Shown here piece by piece: positions 44,801 to 54,806 of a DNA stretch of 64,000 nt. Made by a program: the position numbers and the translations under genes. Numbering within the stretch: position 1 is the stretch's first letter; each line of letters begins with the position of its first letter. Below the pieces are notes generated by a model. The model made no database searches and had not been told where the DNA came from. It worked only from the letters and a program-made list of their open reading frames with translations. The stretch covers positions 124,001-188,000 of the forward strand of contig NZ_OMOI01000001.1 of the NCBI RefSeq assembly GCF_900302485.1, read 5' to 3'. The DNA is from Aliiroseovarius pelagivivens. GTDB lineage: Bacteria; Pseudomonadota; Alphaproteobacteria; Rhodobacterales; Rhodobacteraceae.

Positions 44801-45083
44801 CGCCAAGTTCCTTGCCGAGAACGCGGTCGAGACCGACGTGGTCGCCAAGGCTTACGAGCCGGGCCGCTCGATCATCGACATCATGAAAGATGGCGAAGTG
44901 CATCTGGTCATGAACACGACCGAGGGTGCTCAGTCGGTCAATGACAGCCGCCAGATGCGCAACGTCGCTTTGATGGACAAGATCCCATACTACACCACTC
45001 TGGCCGGCAGCCACGCTGCTGCCCGTGCCATGAAAACCCGCGGTGAACGCGAGATCACGGTGAAAGCGCTGCAAGAGGTTTAA
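41853..45083 (+). CDS. carB: Carbamoyl-phosphate synthase large subunit
   Basis: Makes carbamoyl phosphate from glutamine-derived ammonia, bicarbonate and two ATP, for arginine and pyrimidine synthesis. The 1076-residue protein contains two homologous ATP-grasp halves: [20 protein letters not shown] opens the first and [20 protein letters not shown] the second. The C-terminal MGS-like allosteric domain ([20 protein letters not shown]) is present. I chose the ATG at 41853 ([11 protein letters not shown]) with GGGGG upstream over an ATG 12 bases earlier. Products feed pyrB and argF in the same window. The small-subunit gene carA is not here. Confidence 0.97.
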   Translation: MPKRTDINSIMIIGAGPIIIGQACEFDYSGAQACKALREEGYRVILVNSNPATIMTDPGLADATYIEPITAEVVAKIIEKERPDALLPTMGGQTGLNTALELDDLGVLDKYNVELIGAKRDAIEMAEDRKLFREAMDRLGIENPRATIATTMEECMDALDDIGLPAIIRPAFTMGGTGGGVAYNREEYEHYCGTGLDASPVNQILIDESLLGWKEFEMEVVRDTADNAIIVCSIENIDPMGVHTGDSITVAPALTLTDKEFQLMRTHSINVLREIGVETGGSNVQWAVNPADGRMVVIEMNPRVSRSSALASKATGFPIAKIAAKLAVGYTLDELDNDITKVTPASFEPTIDYVVTKIPRFAFEKFPGAKPELTTAMKSVGEVMSIGRTIHESMQKALASMETGLTGFDEIEIEGAPEEPAIIKAISEQRPDRILKIAQAMRHGMSNSDIQRVTAFDPWFLDRIREIVDAEAEVRENGLSQDEAGLRKLKMMGFTDARLATLSGRTEKDVRDTRRNAGVNAVFKRIDTCAAEFEAQTPYMYSTYEAPMMGEVECEARPSDRKKVVILGGGPNRIGQGIEFDYCCCHACFALTDAGYETIMVNCNPETVSTDYDTSDRLYFEPLTFEHVMEILRVEQDNGTLHGVIVQFGGQTPLKLANALEAEGIPILGTTPDAIDLAEDRERFQALVNQLGLLQPKNGIASTDEQALEIAEDIGFPLVIRPSYVLGGRAMEIVRDMSQLKRYIAEAVVVSGDSPVLLDSYLAGAIEVDVDALCDGETVHVAGIMQHIEEAGVHSGDSGCSLPPYSLSADIIARLRHQSHQLALALNVVGLMNVQFAVKDDEIYLIEVNPRASRTVPFVAKAVLSPIASIAARVMAGEKLDAFDLVNPEIDTYAVKEAVLPFARFPGVDTILGPEMRSTGEVMGADKDFAMAFLKAQLGAGTMLPTEGTVFLSIKDGDKTPQLVETAQMLVEQGFRIIATSGTAKFLAENAVETDVVAKAYEPGRSIIDIMKDGEVHLVMNTTEGAQSVNDSRQMRNVALMDKIPYYTTLAGSHAAARAMKTRGEREITVKALQEV

Positions 45084-45107
45084 GCCTCGCAGACAGAACA
45101 GAACGAA

Positions 45108-45133
45108 GGGCGCGGCAATCCCGCGCCCTTTTT
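45108..45133 (+). terminator. Rho-independent terminator after carB
   Basis: GGGCGCGG (45108-45115) pairs with CCGCGCCC (45121-45128) around CAATC and is followed by five T. Confidence 0.88.
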
Positions 45134-45206
45134 GTTGCTTCTGTGAAATGTTCGCCCGACACGCGCGACCTGTGATATGCTTTTCTCAAACAGAAGGAGA
45201 GCAGTG

Positions 45207-45524
45207 ATGAAACTCTTTGCCCCCATGATCGCCCCTGTCGCGCTTGTAGGTCTTCTGGCTGGGTGCGAGGTGACAAACCCGACCACTACGCCAACGACCA
45301 ACGTCACGGACTTACCGCTGATGGGCGGATATCGCTCGCCTGCGGATGAATGCGAAAAGCTGGGTGAGAACGAGCTGACCATCAACTATCTGGACCACAC
45401 GGCCCACTTGGTCGGCTGCCCCGAAGACTATGAGGGTCTGGGCGTGTTCCAAGTCGATACAGGCGGCACCGAGGTCGCCCGTATTGATGGTTGGGTACTG
45501 TTCAGTATCCCGCGCGGGTATTAA
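45207..45524 (+). CDS. Small lipoprotein of unknown function
   Basis: A 105-residue protein. MKLFAPMIAPVALVGLLAGCEV is a lipoprotein signal peptide with lipobox LAGC (Cys20). A Thr/Pro-rich linker (TNPTTTPTTNVTD) follows, then a compact domain with two Cys (ADECEKLG and LVGCPEDY) that could form a disulfide. The ATG at 45207 follows GAAGGAGAGC. The last codons overlap the convergent desaturase gene by 4 bases. I do not recognise the domain. Confidence 0.8.
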   Translation: MKLFAPMIAPVALVGLLAGCEVTNPTTTPTTNVTDLPLMGGYRSPADECEKLGENELTINYLDHTAHLVGCPEDYEGLGVFQVDTGGTEVARIDGWVLFSIPRGY

Positions 45525-46555
45525 CCGTAAAGCTGCTGTGCTTGTGAGAAAGACATCAGCTTTTTGCTTTTCTCGTCCCACAGGTGCAGCCGTGCACTGG
45601 CCAGACTTTCGCGGATCGTCATGCGATTAATCGTCGCCAGATATTCGTTTTCCTTCAGCACCTCAGTCAGGCGGTAGAACGGGATACGGCTGTGCAGGTG
45701 ATGCACATGGTGAATGCCGATATTCGCGCTGAACCACTGCAGGATGGCGGGCATCACATAGTGCGAGCTGCCGTGCAGTGCCGCATCGTGTAGCTGCCAA
45801 TCCTCTTCGGCCTTCCAGTGCGTCTCTTCGAACTGGTGTTGGATATAGAACAGCCACATGCCAGCGGTGGCAGCCAGCAACGTGGTGGGCAGGAAGATCA
45901 GCAGGACGGGCATCAGCCCTCCGAAATACCAGATCACTACCAGCGCTGCGACGATGACAAGGTTTGTTCCCATGGCGCTGATCCAATACCGCGCGGCGTT
46001 CATCAATCCGAACGGAAGGCGGTTTTGCAGTAGGAACAGGTAACCGGGCGCAAAGCCGAACAGAGTGATCGGGTTGCGATACAGCCGGTACTGAAACTGA
46101 CGCATCGGCGACAGCGCATTATATTCGGCAACGGTCAGGGTCATGATGTCCCCGATCCCGCGCTTGCCAAGATTGCCGGCCGAGTTGTGGTGAATCGAGT
46201 GGGTGCGTTTCCAAACGTCATAGGGCGTCAACGTGAGGACACCGATCGCCCGGCCAACCCAGTCGCTGACTGTCCGGCTTTTGAAGACCGAACCGTGTCC
46301 GCAATCATGCTGGATGGCAAACAGGCGCAAAAGAAAAGCCGCGTTGAACAGTGCGATGCCAAGGCTCAGCCATGGGCTGATTGACAGGCAGTACCATGCA
46401 AGGGCCCAGAGAAGCAGGAAGGGAACCGCGCTGACCGCCAGCTCGAAGATGCTGCGAAGCGTGCTTGGTTCGCGATACTTAGCAAGTGTTCTGACCCAGT
46501 CGCGTGCTGAGGTCTCATCGTGTTCTGGCAGCGGTATCTGTGAAAGCTCTGTCAT
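45521..46555 (-). CDS. Membrane fatty acid desaturase
   Basis: Di-iron integral-membrane desaturase-fold protein of 344 residues. The three histidine boxes are complete: HDCGHGS, HSIHHN and HHVHH (in GIHHVHHLHSRIPFY). Four hydrophobic segments surround them (for example FLLLWALAWYCLSISPWLSL). The group includes acyl-lipid delta-12-type desaturases and related hydroxylases, so the exact reaction is open. A 108-bp AT-rich stretch upstream probably holds its promoter. Confidence 0.88.
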   Translation of the reverse strand: MTELSQIPLPEHDETSARDWVRTLAKYREPSTLRSIFELAVSAVPFLLLWALAWYCLSISPWLSLGIALFNAAFLLRLFAIQHDCGHGSVFKSRTVSDWVGRAIGVLTLTPYDVWKRTHSIHHNSAGNLGKRGIGDIMTLTVAEYNALSPMRQFQYRLYRNPITLFGFAPGYLFLLQNRLPFGLMNAARYWISAMGTNLVIVAALVVIWYFGGLMPVLLIFLPTTLLAATAGMWLFYIQHQFEETHWKAEEDWQLHDAALHGSSHYVMPAILQWFSANIGIHHVHHLHSRIPFYRLTEVLKENEYLATINRMTIRESLASARLHLWDEKSKKLMSFSQAQQLYG

Positions 46556-46663
46556 GGGCCTGCTTTTGTGGTTTCAGGCCATTCGGATAGACTATCGGGT
46601 CAACATAGCAAGCGAATAATGCAATATGTTGCTGACTCTCGTTAAACGGGAGCTTCTGTCAAC

Positions 46664-47065
46664 CTATGCGCTGAGGCCGATAGGGCCGATGCGATAGACG
46701 CCGTTGATCCGCCAATCGCCGTCGATGACGATCATTTCGTATGCGAACCAGTGATCCTGACCGGACTGATCCTGAATGCGCAGGCGCTGCAGCGTATAGC
46801 TGCCGTTCGTGATCTGGTCGACATACTCAAGCTCGGCCGGATTCTGCACCATGGGATAGCCGTTCTGCACCATCATGCCGAAAGCTTCGGGCGTGCCAAA
46901 CAGGCTTTGGATCGTCGGCGAGGCATAGGAAAATGCCTTGTCCGCATCCTGCGCCCCGAACGCGTCGATCTGGGACGAGATCACATCCTCGATGCTTTGT
47001 TCCTGTGCATAGGCTGGGGAGAGCATGAGCGCCATCGCCAGAAGAAGAGATGTGGGAAACCTCAT
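46664..47065 (-). CDS. DUF4864-family secreted protein
   Basis: A 133-residue protein with a Sec signal peptide (MRFPTSLLLAMALMLSPAYA, cleavage after AYA) and an NTF2-like domain: IEDVISSQIDAFGAQDADKA, then SLFGTPEAFGMMVQNGYPMV and a C-terminal GDWRINGVYRI. This is the DUF4864 pattern. A very strong ribosome-binding site (AAGGAGGTGAT) precedes the ATG at 47065. Function unknown; periplasmic location expected. Confidence 0.85.
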   Translation of the reverse strand: MRFPTSLLLAMALMLSPAYAQEQSIEDVISSQIDAFGAQDADKAFSYASPTIQSLFGTPEAFGMMVQNGYPMVQNPAELEYVDQITNGSYTLQRLRIQDQSGQDHWFAYEMIVIDGDWRINGVYRIGPIGLSA

Positions 47066-47149
47066 GTATATCACCTCCTTTATGAAGACGAATACGGGAC
47101 GAGGCGTGTTTTGGATCAGTCCAAGATCAAGCAGTCAGTGCACGTGGGG

Positions 47150-47629
47150 TCAGTTGCAGGAATGGATACCCCGTGTGGCAACTGCCTTCCAATCGTCCCC
47201 CAGCACCTCTTTGGCGTCGATTGCGGTCTTATAGCCGCGGTCACGGGGCTTAAACATGTGGACATACAAGTTTGTCTCATGCGCGCCGGTCAAATGAACC
47301 TTTTGATTTCCAAAATAGGCGACTGTGACGCCATTGGCCGTGTTGCCGTACACGTTGGCGTCGTCATATGCGTCCGCGTCGGTCGAGTTCAATACAGTTG
47401 CACGGGTGTTGTTGGCCGAAGAGCTGCTTAGGATCTCGAAGCGGTCATAGCCACGGCGCAGCGTTTCGACGGCGGCCAGTTCACGCTCGACCCGTGCAGC
47501 CGCTGCCGGGCCGCATGCCGCCGCGGTGGAGGTCTTCAGAACAAACTGACTTTGCAGGTCATTGGTTGATTTGCATCCAGCAAATGCCGCCAGAGTGAGG
47601 GCCAATGCCATTCCGTTAAGTAGCTTCAT
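47150..47629 (-). CDS. Uncharacterised lipoprotein
   Basis: A 159-residue protein with a lipoprotein signal peptide (MKLLNGMALALTLAAFAGCK, Cys19). The mature part has ACGPAAAARVERELAAVETL, a Ser/Asn-rich stretch (SSSSANNTRATVLNST) and a C-terminal SCN, so one disulfide is possible. The repeated Asn/Asp/Tyr segment DADAYDDANVYGNTANG suggests a beta-rich domain. I do not recognise it. It is a single gene between the DUF4864 gene and rimO. Confidence 0.75.
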   Translation of the reverse strand: MKLLNGMALALTLAAFAGCKSTNDLQSQFVLKTSTAAACGPAAAARVERELAAVETLRRGYDRFEILSSSSANNTRATVLNSTDADAYDDANVYGNTANGVTVAYFGNQKVHLTGAHETNLYVHMFKPRDRGYKTAIDAKEVLGDDWKAVATRGIHSCN

Positions 47630-47696
47630 TTGGAAAATGCTCCGAGTGTGTCCAGCACCAACTTAGCCGAGAGCTTCGTCGGGGCAACCCTTGCCG

Positions 47697-49097
47697 TTAC
47701 GATTGTCGCTTGATTGCGCCCCACAAATCATACTCGCCCGCCTCGTCGACCTCGACAGACACGATATCCCCGACGCTCAGCCCCTCGGTGCCGTCGTCGA
47801 TGAACAGGTTGCCGTCGATCTCGGGCGCATCGGCCTTGGTGCGGCAGGTGGCGATGCCATCTTCGTCGATATCGTCGACGATCACGTCCATCACCTGACC
47901 GACTTTCGCCGCCAGCTTGGCTTCGGAAATCGCCTGCGCCTTTTCCATGAAGCGGTCCCAGCGGTCCTGCTTGACCTCGGCGGGGACGTGGTCGGGCAGG
48001 TCGTTCGAGCGTGCGCCGTCAACATTTTCATATTGGAAGCAGCCGACGCGATCCAGTTGCGCCTCGTCCATCCAGTCCAAGAGGGTCTGGAACTCTTCTT
48101 CGGTTTCGCCGGGGTAGCCGACGATGAAGGTCGAGCGCAGGGTGATGTCCGGGCAGTCCGCGCGCCACGCAGAGATCTCGTCCAGTGTTTTGGACGCAGC
48201 CGCCGGGCGGGCCATACGTTTCAGCGTATCCGGGTGGGCGTGCTGGAACGGGATGTCCAGATAGGGCAGGATCAGCCCTTCGGCCATCAGCGGGATCAGA
48301 TTGCGCACATGAGGATAGGGATAGACATAGTGTAGGCGGACCCACAGGTCCTTGCCCGCGCCGAGCGCACCAAGATCACGCGCCAGATCGGTGATATGCG
48401 CGCGATGCCCACGTTCTTGCGCGTGTTTGATGTCGACGCCATAGGCCGAGGTGTCTTGCGAAATCACCAGCAGTTCTTTCACACCGGCGTCTACCAGCTT
48501 GCCAGCCTCGCGGATGACCGCGTGGGCCGGACGGCTGGCCAGTTTCCCGCGCATGTCGGGGATGATGCAGAACTTGCACTTGTGGTTACAGCCTTCCGAG
48601 ATCTTCAGATAGCTGTAGTGGCGCGGGGTCAGGCTGACGCCTGTGGAGGGCAGAAGGTCGATGAACGGGTCGGGGCTGGGCGGCACGGCGCCATGCACGG
48701 CGTCCAGAACCTGTTCGTACTGATGCGGACCGGTGACGGCCAACACGCTGGGATGGGTGCCGCGGATGTAATCTTCCTCTGCGCCCAGACAGCCGGTGAC
48801 GATCACTTTGCCGTTTTCGTTTAGGGCTTCCCCGATTGCTTCAAGGCTTTCGGCCTTGGCGCTATCCAGAAATCCGCAAGTGTTCACAATCACCGCATCC
48901 GCACCGGAATAATCGGGGCTGATCGCATAGCCCTCGGCGCGCAGGCGCGTCAGGATGCGTTCGCTGTCGACCAGCGCCTTGGGACAGCCAAGGCTGACCA
49001 TGCCCACGGTGGGCTGACCTTTGCGGACGGGGTCCGTAAAACGGGCTTTCGGAGCAAGGTCGGGACGCAGGTTGGGCGGATTTGCAGGATTTGTCAT
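47697..49097 (-). CDS. rimO: Ribosomal protein S12 methylthiotransferase
   Basis: Radical-SAM enzyme that adds a methylthio group to Asp of ribosomal protein S12. The 466-residue protein has the N-terminal cluster-binding domain ([32 protein letters not shown]), the radical SAM motif [10 protein letters not shown] and a C-terminal TRAM domain. The N-terminal 30 residues are slightly longer than in E. coli. It stands alone between a lipoprotein gene and gcrA. Confidence 0.97.
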   Translation of the reverse strand: MTNPANPPNLRPDLAPKARFTDPVRKGQPTVGMVSLGCPKALVDSERILTRLRAEGYAISPDYSGADAVIVNTCGFLDSAKAESLEAIGEALNENGKVIVTGCLGAEEDYIRGTHPSVLAVTGPHQYEQVLDAVHGAVPPSPDPFIDLLPSTGVSLTPRHYSYLKISEGCNHKCKFCIIPDMRGKLASRPAHAVIREAGKLVDAGVKELLVISQDTSAYGVDIKHAQERGHRAHITDLARDLGALGAGKDLWVRLHYVYPYPHVRNLIPLMAEGLILPYLDIPFQHAHPDTLKRMARPAAASKTLDEISAWRADCPDITLRSTFIVGYPGETEEEFQTLLDWMDEAQLDRVGCFQYENVDGARSNDLPDHVPAEVKQDRWDRFMEKAQAISEAKLAAKVGQVMDVIVDDIDEDGIATCRTKADAPEIDGNLFIDDGTEGLSVGDIVSVEVDEAGEYDLWGAIKRQS

Positions 49098-49153
49098 GGC
49101 GGGCCGTATAGCTAAAGCTGGACGTTATGGGAAGGGCGCGGGGTCGGAATGCA

Positions 49154-49186
49154 AAAGCGCGCCCGGTGGGACGCGCTTTCGAAAAA
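49154..49186 (-). terminator. Probable terminator between gcrA and rimO
   Basis: AAAGCGCG (49154-49161) pairs with CGCGCTTT (49172-49179). On the minus strand it is followed by TTGC after the stem and lies just after gcrA; on the plus strand five A follow. The T-run on the minus side is short (four). Confidence 0.55.
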
Positions 49187-49201
49187 CTGTGTCGAGGTCG
49201 C

Positions 49202-49792
49202 TTACCGCTTACGATCGCGGCGCGAGGACATGGGCTGGAACGCCACGCCCACATGGGCCTCGCAATAGGGTTTGCCTTGCTGTACGCCCAGACCGCAGAA
49301 CCAGAAGTCATCGGTGGCCGGGTCGCCCACGGGCCATTTGCAGGTCTTCTCGGTCAGTTCCATCAGGTTCAGACGCTTGGCGCCTTTCTCGACTTCGCTG
49401 ACTTTGGCCAGCGCTTCAGGGCTGATTTCGTTGGCCGAGGGCTGCGGGGGCAGGGGTTGGCCTGCCGGAATGATCGCCTTGCGCGCCGGTGATACGGGCT
49501 TTGCTTCAGCTGCCGGAGCTGCTGCAGGTTTCGGCGCAGGTTCGGCCGCCTTCTTCGGAGCTGCCTTTGGCTTCGCTGCGGCCTTGGGCTTGGCGGCTGT
49601 CTTGGCCGTTGCCTTGTCGCCTGCAGGGGCTTTGCTGCCACCGCTCGAGCGGTTGGACAGACCCAGACGATGCACCTTGCCGATGACCGCATTGCGGGTC
49701 ACACCACCAAGTTCCTTCGCGATGACCGAGGCCGATTGACCCTCGCCCCACATCTTCTTCAGGATTTCTACGCGCTCGTCGGTCCAGGACAT
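49202..49792 (-). CDS. gcrA: GcrA cell-cycle regulator
   Basis: Alphaproteobacterial regulator that binds RNA polymerase holoenzyme and activates genes with methylated GANTC sites (partner of CcrM). The 196-residue protein starts SWTDERVEILKKMWGEGQSA with the conserved helix-turn-helix GGVTRNAVIGKVHRLGLSNR, followed by a long Ala/Lys/Pro-rich low-complexity linker (about residues 60-125) and a C-terminal CKWPVGDPATDDFWFCG. The ATG at 49792 is the usual GcrA start. The linker explains its larger size than Caulobacter GcrA. Confidence 0.96.
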   Translation of the reverse strand: MSWTDERVEILKKMWGEGQSASVIAKELGGVTRNAVIGKVHRLGLSNRSSGGSKAPAGDKATAKTAAKPKAAAKPKAAPKKAAEPAPKPAAAPAAEAKPVSPARKAIIPAGQPLPPQPSANEISPEALAKVSEVEKGAKRLNLMELTEKTCKWPVGDPATDDFWFCGLGVQQGKPYCEAHVGVAFQPMSSRRDRKR

Positions 49793-49900
49793 GCTTTTTT
49801 CCCGTCTGCTTGGGGTAAGTCGCAATCGGACTCTGCCCCTTTGAATTCACAAGCCCCTATACTAATCACCCGCGCGGCGGATACAAGCCAAGAAGCTGGT

Positions 49901-50776
49901 TTACTTGGCTTGCCGACCCTCGCGCCACGCAAGAATTGCGCCGCCGGCCACGATAATGCCTGCCCCAAGCGCGCTGACCCAACCTGGCGTCACGCCAAAC
50001 AGCCCAAAATCGTACAGTGCGGCGAAGATCAGCGTGGCATAAGAGAACGGCACGACAAAGCTTGCGTCCGCGCGCCGGATCGCCTGCACGTAACACGCCT
50101 GCGCCGAGGCCATCATGAACCCGAGCGCCGCCAACACGCCCCATTGCGCGGGCGTCGGGGACTGCCAAACGAACAACACAGCGCAAGAAGCGATGACCAA
50201 CCCGATGGCGTTGTTGATGACAAGGATCTGTAGGGGTGCCTCGCGCCCGGCAAGGCGTTTGATGAAAATGGTCTCGAGCCCCAAAAGCGCCGCGGCCCCA
50301 AGCGCCAGCATCGCTGCCGGGTCAAAACTGGATGCGCCGGGGCGGATCAGGATCAGCGCGCCCACCAGCGCCATCGCGACGGAAAGCCAGCGCCAGGGGC
50401 CGACACGCTCGCCCAGAAGGGGGATGGCCAACAGCATGGCGAACACTGGGTTCAGAAAGCTGATCGCGGTCGCGTCTGCCAGCGGGATCAAGGTTGCCGC
50501 GGCAAACATCAGGGTCACGCCCGTGAACCCCGCCGCTGAACGTGCGACGTGAAGCTTCAAGTTGGGCCGCGTGATGCGCAAACGCCGGATCAGGGCAAAT
50601 GTCCCAATCGCCAGAAACGCAAAGGTGAACCGTCCGTGTGTGATCTGGAAGGGATGCAAGGGCTCGCCCAACAGGTCTTTCCCCGCCAGCTTCGCCATCA
50701 GCGTCGTTCCCGCGATAAACACGGTGGCCACCAGCATGAAGCCGACAGCAGCAAGGGGGGAGTTGCGCGTTTCCAT
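49901..50776 (-). CDS. EamA/DMT-family transporter
   Basis: Inner-membrane exporter of 291 residues with about ten helices in two EamA halves (FMLVATVFIAGTTLMAKLAG to LIPLADATAISFLNPVFAML, and MLALGAAALLGLETIFIKRL to VSALGAGIIVAGGAILAWRE). Substrate unknown; the family includes RhaT- and RarD-type metabolite exporters. It is divergent from argD across 249 bases of non-coding DNA. Confidence 0.88.
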   Translation of the reverse strand: METRNSPLAAVGFMLVATVFIAGTTLMAKLAGKDLLGEPLHPFQITHGRFTFAFLAIGTFALIRRLRITRPNLKLHVARSAAGFTGVTLMFAAATLIPLADATAISFLNPVFAMLLAIPLLGERVGPWRWLSVAMALVGALILIRPGASSFDPAAMLALGAAALLGLETIFIKRLAGREAPLQILVINNAIGLVIASCAVLFVWQSPTPAQWGVLAALGFMMASAQACYVQAIRRADASFVVPFSYATLIFAALYDFGLFGVTPGWVSALGAGIIVAGGAILAWREGRQAK

Positions 50777-50931
50777 ACATCCCTCCTACGCGGGGACATT
50801 CGGATTGAAAAGGCTGGACAGCAAGGGCGCGATCCCCTATCTGGCCCGCATGATCAAACGCACACATATCGCTGACATTCGACGCCGACGCACCCGCGCC
50901 TGACGTCCGTCCCCGTTTGATCCTGCGCTCC

Positions 50932-50943
50932 GTTTGCGCAAAC
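50932..50943. promoter_or_regulatory. 12-bp palindrome between the transporter gene and argD
   Basis: GTTTGCGCAAAC lies in the 249-base non-coding region, about 90 bases before argD and near TTGACT at 50970-50975. It could be an operator for argD. The same 12-mer also occurs inside the Nudix gene at 54824-54835, so chance is possible. Confidence 0.25.
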
Positions 50944-51025
50944 CCACCCAAAACCATCTGGAAATTGTTGACTTGAGGCCCGCCATCCGGCACCCAAAGG
51001 CTTCTTTTTTGTAAAGGATACGACC

Positions 51026-52207
51026 ATGATCCCGTCGCTTCTGCCGACCTATAACCGTGTAGACCTCGCCTTCGAGCGTGGCCAGGGCAGCTGGCTTGTC
51101 ACGGATGGGGGCGAGCGATACCTGGATCTCGGCGCGGGCATCGCGGTGAACGCGCTGGGCCATGCCCATCCTGCATTGGTCGAGGTTCTGGCTGAACAGG
51201 GCGCAAAGCTTTGGCATGTGTCGAACCTCTATAAGATCCCGCAACAGCAAGCGCTGGCGGATCAGCTGGTTGACCTGACCTTTGCGGACACTGTGTTCTT
51301 TACCAACTCGGGCACCGAGGCGTGTGAGCTCGCCGTGAAAATGGCGCGGAAATACTGGTCGGACAAAGGTGAAGAGCGTGCGCGGATCATCGGTTTTGAT
51401 GGCTCGTTCCATGGCCGCTCGTCCGCAGGGATCGCGGCTGCGGGTGGCGAAAAGCTGACCGCAGGTTTCGGTCCGCTTCTGCCCGGTTTCACGCATCTGC
51501 CGTTCGGAGACCTTGATGGTCTGACCAATGAACTGGCCGAAGGTGACGTGGCCGCCGTGATCATCGAACCCGTTCAGGGCGAGGGCGGTATTCGCCCCGT
51601 TCCGGACGACGAACTGAAAGCCATCCGTGCGGCCTGTGACGATGCGGGCGCGTTGTTGATCTTTGACGAAGTGCAGTGTGGCATGGGTCGGACCGGCAAG
51701 CTGTTCGCGCACGAGTTTTCGGGCGTCACGCCTGACATCATGATGGTCGCCAAAGGCATTGGCGGCGGTTTCCCCCTGGGCGCTGTTTTGGCGACCGAGG
51801 ACGCCGCTTCCGGCATGGTCGCAGGCACCCACGGGTCCACCTATGGCGGCAACCCTCTGGCTTGTGCAGTCGGCTCGAAAGTGACCGAGATCGTCGCCGA
51901 CCCTGCGTTCCTTGCCGAGGTCAGCCGCAAAGCGGGTCTGTTCCGTCAGAAATTGGAAGGCCTCGTTGCCGAACATCCCGATGTCTTTGAAGGCGTGCGT
52001 GGGTCGGGCTTGATGCTGGGTCTCAAATGCAAGGCGACCAACATGGATGTGCTGGCGAAATGCTATGACGCGAACCTGCTGTGCGTCCCTGCAGGTGACA
52101 ACGTGCTGCGCATCCTGCCCGCGCTGACCATCGAAGACGAAGACATTTCCGAGGCGCTGACCCGCCTTGAAACCGCTGCCAAGGCTGTGGAGGGCCAGAG
52201 CGCATGA
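51026..52207 (+). CDS. argD: Acetylornithine/succinyl-DAP aminotransferase family
   Basis: PLP-dependent aminotransferase of arginine synthesis, 393 residues. Features are [18 protein letters not shown] (substrate/PLP region), [17 protein letters not shown] SFHGRSSAG, the Asp in [13 protein letters not shown] that contacts the PLP ring, and the PLP Lys in [14 protein letters not shown]. argF overlaps its last codons (ATGA), which supports the arginine assignment. It may also serve lysine synthesis. Confidence 0.96.
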   Translation: MIPSLLPTYNRVDLAFERGQGSWLVTDGGERYLDLGAGIAVNALGHAHPALVEVLAEQGAKLWHVSNLYKIPQQQALADQLVDLTFADTVFFTNSGTEACELAVKMARKYWSDKGEERARIIGFDGSFHGRSSAGIAAAGGEKLTAGFGPLLPGFTHLPFGDLDGLTNELAEGDVAAVIIEPVQGEGGIRPVPDDELKAIRAACDDAGALLIFDEVQCGMGRTGKLFAHEFSGVTPDIMMVAKGIGGGFPLGAVLATEDAASGMVAGTHGSTYGGNPLACAVGSKVTEIVADPAFLAEVSRKAGLFRQKLEGLVAEHPDVFEGVRGSGLMLGLKCKATNMDVLAKCYDANLLCVPAGDNVLRILPALTIEDEDISEALTRLETAAKAVEGQSA

Positions 52208-53130
52208 CACATTTCCTTGACATCAACGCCACCGATACGAGCGACCTGAAAAGCATCATGTCCGAAGCCCACCGGATCAAGGCCGCACGCGCGGGTAAGA
52301 CCAAGGGTGCACTGGATGATGAAAAGCCGCTGGACGGCCACATGGTGGCGCTGATCTTTGAAAAGCCCTCGACCCGGACGCGCGTCAGCTTTGACGTGGG
52401 CGTGCGCCAGATGGGCGGGCAGACGATGGTTCTGTCTGGCTCTGAAATGCAGTTGGGGCACGGCGAAACCGTCGCCGATACGGCCAAGGTACTGTCGCGC
52501 TATGTCGACATGATCATGATCCGGACCTTCGAAGAAGCCACGCTGCTTGAGATGGCCGAGCACGCCGACGTGCCGGTGATCAACGGGCTGACCAACCGCT
52601 CGCACCCGTGCCAGATCATGGCCGATATTCTGACCTACGAAGAACATCGCGGTTCGATCGAAGGCAAGAAAGTGGTTTGGGCAGGTGACGGCAACAATGT
52701 CTGTGCCTCGTTCCTACATGCTGCGGGCAAGTTCGGCTTTGACTTGACCTTCACTGGTCCGGAACCGCTGGACCCTGAAATGGGTTTTGTCGAAGAGGCC
52801 CGCGCCAAAGGTGTGAATGTCGAAATCGTGCGCGATCCGGTGAAAGCCGTGGAAGGTGCGGACCTGCTGGTGGCGGACACGTGGGTCTCGATGCACGACG
52901 CGCCCTCGGCGCGCGAACGCCGCCACAACCTGCTGCGCCCCTATCAGATCAATGACGAACTGATGGCGCACGCCAAACCCGATGCTCTATTCATGCATTG
53001 CTTGCCGGCGCACCGGGAAGAGGAAGTGACGAACTCGATCATGGATGGCCCGCAATCGGTGATCTTTGACGAGGCCGAGAACCGGCTGCACGCCCAGAAG
53101 GCCGTGATGCGTTGGTGCTTGGGCAAATAA
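52204..53130 (+). CDS. argF: Ornithine carbamoyltransferase
   Basis: Makes citrulline from ornithine and carbamoyl phosphate. The 308-residue protein shows the carbamoyl-phosphate motif [12 protein letters not shown] (STRT), HPCQIMADI, and the ornithine-binding MHCLPAHRE. The start overlaps argD, and a strong terminator follows, so argD-argF is a complete two-gene operon. pyrB and this protein are paralogues that compete for the same carB product. Confidence 0.97.
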   Translation: MTHFLDINATDTSDLKSIMSEAHRIKAARAGKTKGALDDEKPLDGHMVALIFEKPSTRTRVSFDVGVRQMGGQTMVLSGSEMQLGHGETVADTAKVLSRYVDMIMIRTFEEATLLEMAEHADVPVINGLTNRSHPCQIMADILTYEEHRGSIEGKKVVWAGDGNNVCASFLHAAGKFGFDLTFTGPEPLDPEMGFVEEARAKGVNVEIVRDPVKAVEGADLLVADTWVSMHDAPSARERRHNLLRPYQINDELMAHAKPDALFMHCLPAHREEEVTNSIMDGPQSVIFDEAENRLHAQKAVMRWCLGK

Positions 53131-53155
53131 GCCCCGCCAGCATCCAAAAAGAAAA

Positions 53156-53182
53156 GGGCGCCTCGATGGGCGCCCTTTTTTT
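53156..53182 (+). terminator. Rho-independent terminator after argF
   Basis: GGGCGCC (53156-53162) pairs with GGCGCCC (53169-53175), followed by seven T. The A-rich left side makes it potentially bidirectional towards the phosphate permease gene. Confidence 0.9.
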
Positions 53183-53196
53183 ATCTGTGTGCGTAA

Positions 53197-54678
53197 TTAC
53201 GCCACAAGCGCGTTCAGGATATAGAAGATCACGCTCGACATTAGGGCGGCTGCAGGCACGGTAATTACCCAGGCTGCCACGATGGTCATGAAATGCGAGC
53301 GGCGCACCAGCTTGCGACGACGGCGTTCTTCGGGCGGCAGGCGTTTCACTTCGGGGCGAGCGGCCATGGATTTTCGCAGACGGCGTTCCATGTGGTACTC
53401 GCGGTAAAAGCCCACGCCAAAGACGCCACCCACTGCAATGTGGGTCGAGCTGACGGGCAGACCCAGCCAGCTTGCCACGATCACGGTGATGGCGGCCGAA
53501 AGCGCCACGCAGTACGCACGCATCGGGTTCAGTTTGGTGATCTGGCTGCCGACCATGCGGATCAGCTTCGGGCCGAACAGCATCAGGCCAAAGCTGATGC
53601 CGAAGGCGCCGATGACCATCACCCATGTCGGGATCGAGACCTTCGCCGCAAAGTCGCCAAAGCTTTCAACGTGCACGATGGCGGCCAGCGGACCAACAGC
53701 ATTTGCCACGTCGTTCGCCCCGTGTGCGAATGACAGAAGCGCGGCTGAGAAAATCAGCGGCAGGCCAAACAGGGTCTTCAGTGATTTGGTGCGGTTCTCA
53801 AGCCCGTCGGCCTGACGCGCGATCAGCGGTGCGGTGATCACATAGGCTGCCCCACCAACGGCGGCGCCGATCAAAAGCGCGGTGCCCAGATCGATCTTCA
53901 CAACTCTTTTCAGACCTTTGATGGATAGATATGCGCCGAAAGCTGCCGCCATGATCCCGATCAGGATCGGCACCCAGCGTTTGGCCGCGGCAATCTTATC
54001 TTCCTGATAGACAATCTTGTGCTTGATCAGCGCCAAGAATGCCGCGGCAACGACACCGCCCAGAACGGGTGAGATCACCCAGCTTGCAGCGATCTTGCCC
54101 ATGGTGGGCCAGCTGACTGCGGCAAAGCCCGCAGCTGCGATGCCCGCGCCCATGACGCCACCTACGACCGAGTGGGTGGTCGATACTGGCGCGCCAACCC
54201 ACGTGGCAAGGTTCACCCATAGTGCAGAGGAAATCAGTGCTGCCATCATCGCCCAGACGAAGGTGCGCGAGTGCTCAAAGCCTGATGGGTCGATAATGCC
54301 TTTCGAAATGGTCGAGACAACGTCGCCCCCGGCCAAAAGCGCGCCCGCGCTTTCGAACAGCACTGCGATCACGATGGCGCCACCCATGGTCAACGCATTC
54401 GCGCCAACCGCAGGCCCCATGTTGTTGGCCACGTCATTCGCGCCGATGTTCAGCGCCATGTAGGCACCAAAAGCGGCAGCGATTACGACGACCAGCGATG
54501 TGGGAGTTTGACCGAAGAACACAGCTGCACCCAAGGCCGCCACTACGATGAACGCCAGTGCTACACCCAAGCCAACCAGCGGACGGGATACCAATTGCGT
54601 TGCATATTCAACTTGGGTGATCTTGTTCAGATCCTTGTCCAGCGTTTTCCACTGGTTGCCGCTGTTCTCGCCGCTCAT
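53197..54678 (-). CDS. Inorganic phosphate transporter, PiT family
   Basis: Low-affinity phosphate symporter with about twelve helices, 493 residues. Both family signature repeats are present: GANDVANNMGPAVGANALT in the N-terminal half and GANDVANAVGPLAAI in the C-terminal half. The ATG at 54678 (MSGENSGNQWKTL) was chosen over an upstream start. The basic C-terminal loop (RLPPEERRRRKLVRRS) faces the cytoplasm. No phoU or PhoU-like gene is adjacent. Confidence 0.95.
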   Translation of the reverse strand: MSGENSGNQWKTLDKDLNKITQVEYATQLVSRPLVGLGVALAFIVVAALGAAVFFGQTPTSLVVVIAAAFGAYMALNIGANDVANNMGPAVGANALTMGGAIVIAVLFESAGALLAGGDVVSTISKGIIDPSGFEHSRTFVWAMMAALISSALWVNLATWVGAPVSTTHSVVGGVMGAGIAAAGFAAVSWPTMGKIAASWVISPVLGGVVAAAFLALIKHKIVYQEDKIAAAKRWVPILIGIMAAAFGAYLSIKGLKRVVKIDLGTALLIGAAVGGAAYVITAPLIARQADGLENRTKSLKTLFGLPLIFSAALLSFAHGANDVANAVGPLAAIVHVESFGDFAAKVSIPTWVMVIGAFGISFGLMLFGPKLIRMVGSQITKLNPMRAYCVALSAAITVIVASWLGLPVSSTHIAVGGVFGVGFYREYHMERRLRKSMAARPEVKRLPPEERRRRKLVRRSHFMTIVAAWVITVPAAALMSSVIFYILNALVA

Positions 54679-54806
54679 GTCCCGTCCTCGCAAGCTGCTT
54701 GTCACACGGCCGTTGCACGACCGTTACAATTCAGCGCCCGCGCTAGCTTGTCAGGCTTACGATTGCAACAGATTCGATGAGTGAAGTGTGATCTAGGTTG
54801 GTGGAC

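Noticed and set aside
50837..52210. Long open frame (457 codons) on the minus strand opposite argD
   Set aside because: It is antisense to argD along its whole length and has no domain. It is a shadow of third-position GC bias.
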